Shown in pieces: positions 9,811-19,701 of a stretch of 64,000 bases of DNA. Where the stretch lies: the NCBI GenBank assembly GCA_023014485.1, contig JAJOZX010000925.1:249001-313000 (forward strand), in the 5' to 3' direction. The position numbers and the translations under genes were made by a program. The notes beneath the pieces are model-generated. The model did no database searches. It was not told the DNA's origin and saw nothing but the letters and a program-made list of their open reading frames with translations. The DNA is from Bathynomus jamesi (taxonomy: Eukaryota; Arthropoda; Malacostraca; Isopoda; Cirolanidae). Position 1 is the first letter of the stretch; each line of letters opens with the position of its first letter.

Positions 9811-10270
9811 AATAGAAACGACATAATATTAAGGAACGCTTCTGCACACGCGGAAGAGAAATAAACGAATAAATGAAAAATGAGGCGAACCGCCCGGGAA
9901 TCGAACCCAAGGCCTTCCAATTGCCGGTTGGATGCGCTACCATTACACCACGGACCTCAATCATTCACAAATCGAAATTCTCCTACATAGGGCAGAAACC
10001 AATGCCCTGAGAGGGCACCCTCGCAAATCGTGAATATGTGCATTTAACTGCAATGACCACGCAGTATATAAATGAATAGAAACGACATAATATTAAGGAA
10101 CGCTTCTGCACACGCGCATCCAACCGGCAATTGGAAGGCCTTGGGTTCGATTCCCGGGCGGTTCGCCTCATTTTTCATTTATTCGTTATTTCTCTTCCGC
10201 GTGTGCAGAAGCGTTCCTTAATATTATGTCGTTTCTATTCATTTATATACTGCGTGGTCATTGCAGTTAT
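9807..10270. mobile_element. Inverted pair of tRNA-derived SINEs
   Basis: On the minus strand, 9957-9885 reads as a tRNA-like head: GAGGTCCGTGGTGTAATGG (box A region), anticodon-like arm CCAACCGGCAATTGG, and box B GGTTCGATTCC, ending GGTTCGCCTC. The non-tRNA body (ATTTTTCATTTATTCGT..., GTGTGCAGAAGCGTTCC, ATTATGTCGTTTCTATTC) lies at 9884-9807. A plus-strand partial copy starts inside the tRNA head at 10116 (GCGCATCCAACCGG) and carries the same body to 10270, ending GTGGTCATTGCAGTTA. The two face each other, so transcripts could fold back. The tRNA-like head is not a canonical tRNA gene: the loop lacks U33 and the body continues past the discriminator. Confidence 0.85.
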
Positions 10271-10584
10271 TATATATAATATATATATATATATATATAT
10301 CCCAAAAATAGTAACAAAATGACATCTGCAAATGTTTATCATTTCACAGAAGTCCCCATTTTTTATATATCTCACTAGCATGTACAGTATTCTGATAATG
10401 ATCGGTTAAATTCCAATTCCGCCTACTAATTATGAATTGCCCAATCAGGAACTGTGTTTCATTTCTTTCAAAGACTGTCCAATCAGAAAAAGAAAAATAC
10501 TTTTACCCTAAAACCCAATACTATTTTGTTAGCAGCTATCTAGATTTTCAGCTAAACTACGCGTATATATATATATATATATAT

Positions 10585-10623
<39 letters not shown>
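10271..10623. other. AT-rich spacer with two (TA)n tracts
   Basis: (TA)n at about 10271-10301 and 10564-10623 flank 260 bp with no recognised feature. The second tract supplies the TA target for the mariner that begins at 10624. Confidence 0.7.
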
Positions 10624-10626
<3 letters not shown>

Positions 10627-12169
10627 GGTGGCCCAACAAAATGGCACCAATTTTGAGAAGTGATATCTCAATAACCATTGCAGCTAGGGACTTAAAAAAA
10701 CAACCAAATGAAAGATAATTCTTTTCTCTTTAAATACTTATTCTATGGCTTGATGGTTATAAGCCCATATAATGCCCAAAATTGGCTTCCAAAAAATATA
10801 TACAAAAAAAAGTTGCGCATTTATATTTATTCCTTTTAAGTTAAACCTAATTTTCAATAAATGGCTCAATCTGCCCTCCATTATGGTCAACCACAGCCTG
10901 TAATCTCGCCCTCCATTTTTGAAATTGCCTTCGAGATCGTCACTTGTGAGAGATTTTCCCATGCAGCCTGAATTCGTTCACGAAGATGGTTCACATCACG
11001 GATTTTCTGACCATGGTAGACTTCTCTCTCTAAGGCAGACCACACGAAGTAGTCAATGGGGTTTAGATCTGGGTTACATGGTGGCCAATTATTTGGTTCG
11101 ATAAAACCAGGACAATTATTATTGAGAAATGTTATTGTTTCCTTGGCTGTATGAGATGGGGCTCCATCTTGCATGAACACAAAATCAGTGCTCGTCTCCT
11201 TGATCTCTGACAACATTGGAGACAAAATGTCATTACAGTAGTAAATTGAGTTAATTTTAACGCCTCGCTGAATAAAAATGATGGATGTTTTGTTCTCAGA
11301 TGACGCTGCAAGGGAAACCATTATCGAATCTGAAGTGTTTTTTTTCACGCAAAAGTCGTTTTGGGTCAACATGAGTTTTTTGTCGCCACTGCTGCACGAA
11401 CCCGATCATTTTGGGTATTTCGTGGTGTTTCGACCGTAAATTGTTTCTCATCAGAAACCAAATTTTTTTCACAGACTCATTGACCGAAATCTTCGCAATA
11501 GATTTTTACATCGATGGAAACGTTTTCTTTCACATGCTCCGATAAAGCAGTAACCTTCACCCTCTTAAATGTTTTCAACCCAAGATCTTTCGAATTATTC
11601 GCTGTACTGATGAACGTGAAATCCAGGTTTCTTTCGCAACTTCACGTTCACTTTACTTGTTCCCGGTTGTTCCTCTTGACTTAAAACCATTTCATTTACT
11701 TTTTCAATGTTTTCTGGCGTTCTAATACTTTTTGGTCGACCACTTCCCGGACGCCGTTGCCTGCTGCCGGTTTCTTTAAGTTTTTGTAAAAAATGTGCCA
11801 CAGTTCTTTTTTTCCAATTTCTATTTGGAATTCGTAAAGGATTCTGTTTAATGAATATCCTTTTTCTTCACGTAGTGCTTGTATAATGTTCTTATCAGAT
11901 TCTCTCAATCCCATCTTGAGGGGTCTGGAATAGAAAAATTTCATTTAAAATTAGGATCAAGGAATAAATATAAATGCGCAACTTTTTTTTTTTTGTATAT
12001 TTTGTTTGGAAGCCAATTTTGGGCATTATATGGGCTTTAACCATCAAGCCCTCGAATAAGTATTTAAAGAGAAAAGAATTATCTTTCATTTGGTTTTTTT
12101 TTAAGTCCCTAGCTGCAGTGGTTATGAGATATCACTTCTCAAAATTGGTGCCATTTTTTTTGGCCACGG
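10624..12169 (-). mobile_element. DD37D mariner (maT-like) with about 200-bp TIRs
   Basis: Terminal inverted repeats extend about 200 bp at each end (10624-10835 and 11955-12169), sharing TGGCACCAATTTTGAGAAG, CTTTAAATACTTATTC and AATGCCCAAAATTGGCTTCC. TA flanks both ends (10622-10623, 12170-12171). The long TIRs are unlike the roughly 30 bp of classical mariners. The transposase on the minus strand is decayed. Confidence 0.92.
10887..11914 (-). pseudogene. DD37D mariner transposase, frameshifted
   Basis: The start is set at MGLRESDKNIIQALREEKG (11914), with an acceptor-like TTCTATTCCAG just upstream. An N-terminal helix-turn-helix (SLNRILYEFQIEIGKKELW) and an AT-hook-like GSGRPKSIRTPENI follow, shared over two frames (11696-11914 and 11595-11801). 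At least one more frameshift lies between about 11590 and 11380. The catalytic core is at 11372-10887: FMQDGAPSHTAKETI (second Asp) and WPPCNPDLNPIDYF (third Asp), with 37 residues between them, diagnostic of the DD37D group. The first catalytic Asp lies in the damaged middle region. Confidence 0.88.
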
Positions 12170-12179
12170 TATATATATG

Positions 12180-12287
12180 AATAAAAACACGAAGGAAAGG
12201 AAACAGATAGTGCTCAAGCGCTTCGTCTTAGTATGACATCCTCAGGAACACTGAGTACATAAAGAGTTACAGCCTATATATAGGTAC

Positions 12288-12300
<13 letters not shown>
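12180..12300 (-). mobile_element. Decayed Penelope-like family 1 end
   Basis: Degenerate copy of the family 1 terminal sequence: CACGAAGGAAAGGAAACAG, GTGCTCAAGCGCTTCGTC, then ACATCCTCAGGAACACTGAG. The hammerhead has an altered stem II region (TTAGTATGACATCC). Confidence 0.8.
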
Positions 12301-12325
<25 letters not shown>

Positions 12326-12399
12326 ATTATTTCACGAAAGTAACACGTGAAAAATATTTATGATGAATAAAAACCAACGAAAGAAAGGAAACACAGATG

Positions 12400-12438
12400 G
12401 TGCTCAGCGCTTTCGTCTAATGACATCCTCAGGAACAC
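12400..12438 (-). ncRNA. Hammerhead ribozyme motif (PLE family 1)
   Basis: Minus strand: stem I GTGTTC/GAGCAC, core CTGAGGA, stem II GTC-ATTA-GAC, then GAAA. One base is lost in the stem III loop region (GCGCT then GAGC), so activity is doubtful. Confidence 0.55.
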
Positions 12439-12479
12439 TGAAGTACAAAAAGAATTACAGCCTATATATAGGTAACAGA

Positions 12480-12536
<57 letters not shown>

Positions 12537-13692
12537 CAATAAACGGAGAAACGAAATTAAAGGATTGTGGAAGGGGGCACACAAATTTATAAGGAAAAAC
12601 TATCGATTTTTAGCACAAGATTAAGATTTGTTTCCAAACAATGTTATAGATAAAAAATAAATAAATAAAATATATATATACACAAATTTATACTGGAAAT
12701 CTGCCCAAGTTTTAGCACTCTACTCTTTTTGTACATAAAAATTGAACAATTATCAATTTTTAGCACAAGATTAAAAGATTTGTTTCCAAACAATGTTATA
12801 GATAAAAAAAAAATATATATATACACAAATTTATACTGGAAATCTGCCCGGGTTTTAGCACTCTGCCCTATTTTTTTGTATATAAAAATTGAAAAATAAA
12901 AGTTATTAGGGTGGCATACCAAGTTTTTACCAAAGATTCAGCGTTCTACCTTTCTTATCTAAATCTGTTCTGAAGAAATTCAAAACAACAGGATCGACAA
13001 TTGTCCAGTGCCCTTTTTGTCCATTTGTCAGAGTTATCCCACTGTATTGATTGGAATAATGCTTCAGTTTTATTCCACTCTAGCAACATTGTTAATAGAA
13101 ATATTCTTGAGTCTGCCATTATCCAACTAACAAATAACTTCAACATAAGCAAAGGTCTTTTTCAACTCGATCCTGTTGTTTTGAATTCCTTCAGAACAGA
13201 TTTAGATAAGAAAGGTAGAACGCTAAATCTTTGGTAAAAAATTGGTATGCCACCCTAATAACTTTTATTTTTCAATTTTTATATACAAAAAAATAGGCAG
13301 AGTGCTAAAACCCGGGCAGATTTCCAGTATAAATTTGTATATATATATATATTTTTTTTTATCTATAACATTGTTTGGAAACAAATCTTTTAATCTTGTG
13401 CTAAAAATCGATAATTGTTCAATTTATATACAAAAGAGCAGAGTGCTAAAACTTGGGCAGATTTCCAGTATAAATTTGTATATATATATTTTATTTATTT
13501 ATTTTTTTTATCTATAACATTGTTTGGAAACAAATCTTAATCTTGTGCTAAAAATCGATAGTTTTTTCCTTATAAATTTGTGTGCCCCCTTCCACAATCC
13601 TTTAATTTCGTTTCTCCATTTATTGTATATATATATATATATATTTCTTTTTTTGTAACCTATATATAGGCTGTAATTCTTTTTGTACTTCA

Positions 13693-13732
13693 GTGTTCCT
13701 GAGGATGTCATTAGACGAAAGCGCTTGAGCAC
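13693..13732 (+). ncRNA. Hammerhead ribozyme motif (PLE family 1)
   Basis: GTGTTC (stem I) CTGAGGA (core CUGANGA) T GTC-ATTA-GAC (stem II) GAAA (core) GCGC TT then GAGCAC (stem I partner). Predicted cleavage is after T13726, at an NUH site ending in U. Stem III is minimal; AAGCGCTT is self-complementary and could pair between two molecules. PLE hammerheads are established knowledge; the assignment here is from visible pairing. Confidence 0.72.
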
Positions 13733-13768
13733 CATCTGTGTTTCCTTTCCTTCGTGGTTTTATTAATC

Positions 13769-13784
<16 letters not shown>

Positions 13785-13822
<38 letters not shown>

Positions 13823-14188
13823 ATAAACGGAGAAATAAAAATAAAAATTAAAAGATTGTGGGAGGAGCATACAAATTTGTAAGGAAAAACTAACAATTTT
13901 AGCACTTTGCTCGAATCCAACACAAGATCAAATGAATTGTTTCCAATCAATGTTTAGTTAATTAAAAAAAAAATAATAAATTGAAAAATAAAAATAAAAC
14001 TTATAAGAGGAGCATACAAATTTATACTGGAAATCTGCCCTTCTTGTCTAAGTTCGATATATATAAAAATAAATTTAAAAATAAAAGTTAGTCTAAATCC
14101 GTTCTCAACGAATTCAAAACAACAGGATTGAGTTGAAAAAGACCTTTGCTTATGTTGAAGTTATTTGTAAGTTGGATAATGGCAGACT
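13785..14188 (-). mobile_element. Penelope-like 3' end, minus arm of an inverted pair
   Basis: Mirror copy of the 3' region of the element that follows: (TA)n, the block GGAGGAGCATACAAATTTGT, GGAGCATACAAATTTATACTGG, then the reverse complement of the last coding stretch (AACAACAGGATTGAGTTG to about 14188). It then joins abruptly to the plus-orientation reverse transcriptase. It is truncated at the junction. Confidence 0.85.
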
Positions 14189-15484
14189 CGAGAATATTTG
14201 TGATTCACATGTAAAAAATTCCATGGATCTTACTGAAAAATTGAATAATGCACGTACTGAAACCAACGATTGATTGATCAGTTTTGACGTTTGTTCATTG
14301 TTTACAAACGTGCCGATTGACGATATGCTTGACTTTCTCTCCCGAGAATTACATAAGTATGACCTGCCACTACCTGCACATATTGTTTTGGAACTTATTA
14401 AGCTTTGCATCAAAGACTGTAAATTCACTTTCAATAACGAGTATTATCAACAAGTTTTTGGGATGGCCATGGGCAACCCCTTGTCGCCCCTCCTCTCCAA
14501 TATTTTATATGGAGTTTTTCGAAATTACTTACATTCCGAGAATCCTGGGGTTGGCATCCCATGGTTGCGGTACGTCGATGATATTTTGTGTATCTGGCCC
14601 ATGAATCGTGACCTGGGTGACTTCCTCCTTCAGTTAAATGATCAAGTCCCCTCCATTAAGTTTACTTTAGAAGTGGAACAAGACAACTCAATCCCGTTTT
14701 TTGGATGTGCGTGTACATAGGGAAAGCCCAGGTTTTAAGTTTAGTATCTATCGGAAAAAACAAACAATTTGTCCTACGTACACTTTTACTCGGGACATGA
14801 CACCCCACTAGAAGGCCATTTTTCTTCAACGTTTCTCCGCACCCTTAGGATCGCCAGTCCGGAATACATCGATGCCGAATTGGAAAAAAACAACGGTATT
14901 GGAAGTGATCTGTGTTGTCCATCTGCGTTTATGGAATCTTGTCTCAACAGGCAAAATGAACTTTCTATCGTGTGAATAATAACACTCGTACTTTGTCAAA
15001 GAATATTTTAGTACTTCCATTTTTCCAGGCTTTTTAGGCATGGCTAATGTACTTAAACTTTTGGATATTAATGTAGTATTTTCATATAACAATATTGTGA
15101 AAAATAATAGTAAAAATAGCCCTACCAATAATTCAGGCATTATCTATAAAATTGGTTGTAAACAATGTGATTCCTTTTACATAGGTCAGACGGGAAAGGA
15201 TTTGCACACACGTATAAAACAGCATCAATATTCCGTTAGAACGGGACAGTCGTCCAATGCCTTTTTTGTACATTTGTCAGTTATCCCACTGTATTGATTG
15301 GAATAATGCTTTAGTTTTGTTTCACTCTAGCAACATTGTTAATAGAAATATTCTCGAGCCTGCAATTATCCAACTTACAAATAACTTCAACATAAGCAAA
15401 GGTCTTTTTCAACTCAATCCTGTTGTTTTGAATTCGTTCAGAACGGATTTAGACAAGAAGGGTAGAATGCTAAACCTTTGGTAA
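14189..15484 (+). pseudogene. Penelope-like RT/GIY-YIG polyprotein, truncated and frameshifted
   Basis: Target-primed reverse transcriptase with C-terminal endonuclease, as in canonical Penelope elements. An in-frame TGA precedes the segment starting at 14274. Reverse transcriptase motifs: SFDVCSLFTNVPI (motif A Asp, near 14286), MGNPLSPLLSNI (motif B), LRYVDDIL (motif C, 14571). A frameshift near 14720 breaks the linker. GIY-YIG domain at about 15130-15250: SGIIYKIGCKQC then FYIGQTGKDLHTRIKQH, with the catalytic GIY/YIG tyrosines and Arg present. A 2-bp loss near 15283 (GTCAGTTATC versus GTCAGAGTTATC in the 45.4-kb copy) shifts the last 65 codons into another frame, ending KKGRMLNLW. The N-terminal half is missing. 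Confidence 0.88.
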
Positions 15485-15794
15485 ACTTGTATGCTACTCT
15501 AATAACTTTTATTTTTCAATTTATTTTTATATATATCGAACTTAGACAAGAAGGGCAGAGTGCTAAAACCTGGGCAGATTTCCAGTATAAATTTGTATGC
15601 TCCTCTTATAAGTTGTATTTTTATTTTTAAATTTATTATTATTTTTTTTAATTAACTATAACAGTGATTGGAAACAATTTATTTGATCTTGTGTTGGATT
15701 CGAGCAAAGTGCTAAAATTGGTAGTTTTTCCTTACAAATTTGTATGCTCCTCCCACAATCCTCTAATTTTTAATTTTTAATTTTATTTCTGTTT

Positions 15795-15854
<60 letters not shown>

Positions 15855-16105
15855 GGGAATGAACTCAGAATGGTCCCTTGAGTTTTTTATGATACACACA
15901 GACCTGTCTGCTTTGCAGATAGCTGGTGAGGGAAGCTATATTTATGGGACCTCTTTGCGAGTGACCCGTTGCCCACGTCGGGCTAGCATCATGAAAGAGA
16001 AAAACTATGGTATTTGTCATTTCCATTACTTATTCGGACTATAGTGGATTTAATTATCCCAGAAGAGTTCCTTGTTCCATGCACGGTCTGTGTGTATCAT
16101 TCATA
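15855..16105. mobile_element. Unclassified 250-bp insert inside the PLE (TA)n tract
   Basis: Sequence between two (TA)n runs that are contiguous in other family 1 copies. It contains an inverted ATGATACACACAGACC (15887-15903 and, reversed, about 16085-16101) and a small hairpin GCCCACGTCGGGC. No coding sequence. It could be a short SINE or MITE; I cannot classify it. Confidence 0.5.
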
Positions 16106-16170
16106 CATATATATATATATTTTTTTTTTCCTGTAACCTATGTATAGACTGTAACTCTTTATGTACTTCA

Positions 16171-16210
16171 GTGTTCCTGAGGATGTCATTAGACGAAAGC
16201 ACTTGAGCAC
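16171..16210 (+). ncRNA. Hammerhead ribozyme motif (PLE family 1), stem III variant
   Basis: GTGTTC, CTGAGGA, T, GTC-ATTA-GAC, GAAA, then GCAC TT GAGCAC. Stem I, stem II and core are intact. The usual GCGC loop is GCAC, which breaks the self-complementary stem III octamer. Confidence 0.6.
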
Positions 16211-16290
16211 CATTCTGGTTTCCTTTCCTTCGTGGTTTTATTCATCATAAATATTTTTCACGTGTTACTTTCGTGAAATAATTTTCATAT

Positions 16291-16311
16291 ATATATACAT
16301 ATATATATATC

Positions 16312-16356
<45 letters not shown>

Positions 16357-16377
16357 TATATACACGTGTGTGTGTGT
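16291..16377. repeat. (TA)n and (GT)n microsatellite
   Basis: (TA)n runs on to a short ACACGTGTGTGTGTGTG. It marks the outer end of the PLE. Confidence 0.9.
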
Positions 16378-17054
16378 GAAAGAGTGAGTGTCTTCATAAT
16401 AGTGTTTTTCCCATTAACTCAATTGGACTTTCACGTCAGTCCTGAAACTTTACTGAGCTTGCAGTCCTGGAAAGCGCTATGCGACTCATCTGTTGTTCTT
16501 ACAGTTTTTGTTATGAGCAAGGTAGCGTTGGTTATTATTATTCTTCAAGGCAAGTGCACAAAATTCTATGGCTGTTGAAATAAATGTAAGAAGGATGTGT
16601 ATTTTTAGTGCAGAAATAAATGTAAAAGAGGTCCACTTAGTCATTTTGAGTAATGGCAAATTTATCGCCAAACCTAAACTTTTAATTATTTATTTACAGT
16701 ATATTGTAAAAACGGTGTTTAATATTTTCATTTGTGTTTGAGTCTCGTGAAAATAGTTTTTTCTAATTTGTGCAGCGTGTCATATGCAGATTAATGATTA
16801 CATAATGAAAGAAGTGACAAAATTACTTATTTTAAATTAATTTTAGAAAGTCACCACACACACTACATATATAACTCTATGCTACATTACATACTAGTAC
16901 TTGTTATATTTATCATAATTACAGGTAACATAAAACATTATAAAATTTGCGCTGCAAAGTTCCAAAGTAACGAGAAAATCGCGAGTCGCCAAATTTGATT
17001 TTAAGTAAATGTAATGATGGAGTTATTTAATCTCCTTCGTAACATATCTAAGGT
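16378..17054. other. AT-rich DNA, no gene seen
   Basis: No coding potential or recognised repeat. Confidence 0.5.
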
Positions 17055-17190
17055 CATTTGACAGAGGGGACCTACAGCTTTACGTGGGATCCGAACTATG
17101 GGTCGGTACATAATCTAAGATGTTTTCCAGGTCTCCCATCGCTTAACTTCGCCTATCAACGGGAAGCGGTATTACGACTTTGGCTACGAC
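17055..17190 (-). mobile_element. Decayed 5S rRNA-derived SINE fragment
   Basis: Shares GGGGACCTACAGCTTTACG TGGGATCCGAAC with the SINEs at 58.8 and 60.5 kb. On the minus strand it keeps the 5S-like GCGAAGTTAAGCGATGGGAGACC. It is internally deleted around the 5S box C. Confidence 0.7.
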
Positions 17191-18432
17191 ATGGTTTTAG
17201 AAGTAGCCCAATTTTCGACTTTTCGTACATTTACCGTACACATATTCATACGTGGTAAATTGGAAACTACTATTTCAAGCATACATTTTTAAGTTTATTA
17301 CGTGAAAAAAATATTAATTTTATGTATTTTCAAAAAGTGGGATGTTTGGGGGTCACGGCTACATTGTCAGCACACCAGGACACAAATAGAGGACAGTCCA
17401 GGAAAATTCTTATTCATTATACCAATCTTTTTGATAAAAAATTTTCAGTCGTATTTATCTGATGAATCTCTCCTATCAGATTTTAAAAGCCAATTATTCA
17501 CAGTGTTTAATACCCTAACTTTATACCATTTGGGCTGTGTTCAAAGGAGAGTTGGCAGCGCTCCGAGTTCGGTGGTTATAACCAGTAGTCGAACTGTAAA
17601 ATTTAACAAAGGGGATGAGGGTGGGTACGCCCAGCGTACCAGATGGGCATTGAATATGTACCATATTAGCTTATAAGTTAGCAAGCTGCTGATAATAATA
17701 AAAAAATCGATTTTCTATTTAAATATTTTTTCGCCAAGTACATCTACAGTTTTAAAGTTTACAATCTCCTTTTGTACAACTCCACATCCACATAGAACAT
17801 TATTTTAATTAGAATGATATGATCGATTCACGCATTCTCTCTTATTTTCTCGGAATTTTTTTCCATCATTTTAGGTGTTGTTAAAGTGTATTTCATTAGA
17901 TAAGGGGAATGCCATCCCCCTCAATTCGAACACTGGTTATAACTCCGCCCCTAACCTTCGCTTCGGCTCTGGAACAGCTCCTCCTCCGCGTCCCAGCCTC
18001 GACTACTTTTACTCGACTCAGCTCCAGCTCCAGCTCCAGCTCCAGCTCCAAAAACCATAAAACTTAGCGATTTTTACATTTGTCCCCATACAGTATATTG
18101 TAACGTAATCTTTTGTTTACTACCGCTTCAGTCGTTGATCGTCTGATCTACCGGTATTTGTTTTTTAGGACCCGTGGAGAGGAACAGCTCCAAAATCCTA
18201 GTTAAGCTTCACTGTGGCCCCAGGAACTCCAACTCCGATTCCAGCTTAGTTCGAATATTACACGATTACTTCACGCGGAATAGGCCTACCATGATGATTT
18301 TAAAACTAAATTTAATTATTTTAGATTGAGATCCATTATTTTTTGTGACAAATAATGAATCCTTCTTCCAACCTACTTTTCAACACGCTTAAATCTTTTA
18401 TTTTTGTTTGAATAACGAAAACACATTTACGT
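17191..18432. other. No gene recognised; GCTCCA hexamer repeat at 18020-18050
   Basis: Apart from five tandem CAGCTC units (18020-18050) and scattered AACTCC motifs to 18245, nothing is recognised. The 124-codon frame at 17302 has no recognisable motif. Confidence 0.5.
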
Positions 18433-18524
18433 ACAAGGGTGGCCAAAAGTCTGGGCACCCTCTCTAATGTAAAATTTTGATACGTAAATACGTTCAAGGG
18501 GTGCCCAGACTTTTTGCCCATCCT
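18433..18524. mobile_element. Tiny palindromic MITE (mariner-like)
   Basis: TIRs GGCCAAAAGTCTGGGCACC and, mirrored, GGTGCCCAGACTTTTTGCCC occupy most of the 92 bp. TA flanks are consistent with a Tc1/mariner-type mobilised unit. Confidence 0.72.
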
Positions 18525-19066
18525 ATACATTAAAAAATGTTTTCCATTTACGAAAAACCTTTTGCTTTTTTTCCCTCTCAACAAAAATAAAGGTGAATTA
18601 ATCTGTACATCTCTCCATTTTATAAAATTAACTAAAGACGATCAGTACATCACTGACCATTAATAATTATTAAATATATTGTATATCCATCTATTTGTAT
18701 CCCAAGCATTAAACTCGGGACGAGAGCTGCTCAAGGTCACAGTATGTCATCGGGCACGTATCTTGAAATTAATCAAACATTTACGAGTATAAAGGTAACT
18801 TATGAGGCATCATGTAATGAAGAGGATTAGTTTACTACTTTTGGTAATTAGAAATTTTTTTAGACAGGGCCTAGATCGTGCGTTTTCTTGTCTTCCTTAC
18901 GGAATCGCGACAATTTTTAGGATACACACAGAGCCCATCGCGACACGAACGTACGTATCACGACATTAACACAGGTTGAGAAGCCAATCCATAAAATCAA
19001 ATTCCAGGCATTTTCCAGGTTATCCAGGATAAATTCTGCTCATTTTCCAGAAATGAAAAAATTTCT

Positions 19067-19131
<65 letters not shown>

Positions 19132-19388
19132 TTTAATAAAAATTTCCATTCGCAACAACGTTGTAATATTGAAATTGAAAGAAAAAATTCCGCTCCATTC
19201 TTAATTAATTTACCTTTTCATTAGGTACACTCACGATTTATAGGTTGTACTGCATATAAATTGCTAAAAAGAGAGAGAGAGAGAGTGTTACAAGGAGTTA
19301 CAAGGAAAAGAAGTACCTCAAAAGGCCTTGCGGCCCATACCGAGGAGGTACCAATGGCAACGGGTGCCAGGGAAAATTTTGTACACAC
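18525..19388. other. AT-rich DNA with (TA)n and (GA)n; LINE 3' UTR at right
   Basis: (TA)n at 19079-19128. TTTTCCAGGTTATCCAGG-type repeats at 18990-19050 recur at 24790-24865 on the other side of the LINE. (GA)n at 19270-19285 likely lies at the 3' end of the minus-strand LINE, whose 3' untranslated region occupies about 19286-19388. Confidence 0.6.
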
Positions 19389-19701
19389 TCAAATAGTGTG
19401 CAAGATTTGGTCTAACCTTTTCTTGAACTGATCCACAGAGGAACTGTTCACAACTTCCGAAGGTAACCTGTTCCATGTGTCACAGATCTTATACGTAAAG
19501 TAATTCCCACACACACTAGTCCTAAACCGTTTCAAATCCAACTTCCAACCATTGTTGCGAGTTGGGTTATCATTTAAACTAAACATACTTCTAAAATCGA
19601 CATCGTTCAACCCGCGTAAGAGCTTGAAAACCTCGATCAGTTGACCGCGCAGCCTCCGAGTTTCAAGCGAAAACAAGTTCAGGGCGCGTAACCGTCGATT
19701 A
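19389..19701 (-). pseudogene. CR1-like LINE ORF2, C-terminal piece beyond the insertion
   Basis: Continues the LINE frame after the transposon: NLFSLETRRLRGQLIEVFKLLRG, NPTRNNGWKLDLKRFRT, DTWNRLPSEVVNSSSVDQFKKRL, then stop. Matches the C-terminus of the 37.9-39.1 kb copy residue by residue in layout. Confidence 0.92.

Larger units (their letters stand above)
12324..13772. mobile_element. Penelope-like family 1 palindrome, 3' halves only
   Basis: The left arm (12324-12992) is minus orientation: terminal ATTTCACGAAAG block, hammerhead, (TA)n, 3' untranslated region with an internally repeated block (TTTAGCACAAGATTAA twice), then the end of the ORF. The right arm (about 12993-13772) is plus orientation with the same parts in mirror order. 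They meet near 12992 in GGATCGACAATTGTCC. Between them only the last 78 codons (13001-13237, ending KKGRTLNLW) of the PLE protein survive. Both arms are 5'-truncated. Confidence 0.88.
14189..16290 (+). mobile_element. Penelope-like retroelement, 5'-truncated, RT plus GIY-YIG
   Basis: Longest PLE copy in the window. Order: reverse transcriptase core, linker, GIY-YIG endonuclease, conserved C-terminal tail, 3' untranslated region of about 300 bp, (TA)n (15799-15854), an unrelated 250-bp insert (15855-16105), a second (TA)n, the CTGTAACCTATGTATAGACTG block, hammerhead, and the terminal TTTCACGTGTTACTTTCGTG ending in (TA)n. The internal (TA)n between the UTR and the hammerhead is constant across family 1 copies here. 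Confidence 0.9.

Noticed and set aside
9885..9957. Possible tRNA gene on the minus strand
   Set aside because: Boxes A and B are present, but the anticodon loop is abnormal and a SINE body follows directly; a second copy of the same structure exists at 46.2 kb.
17302..17676. 124-codon open frame
   Set aside because: No motif or homolog recognised; chance-length frame in AT-rich DNA.
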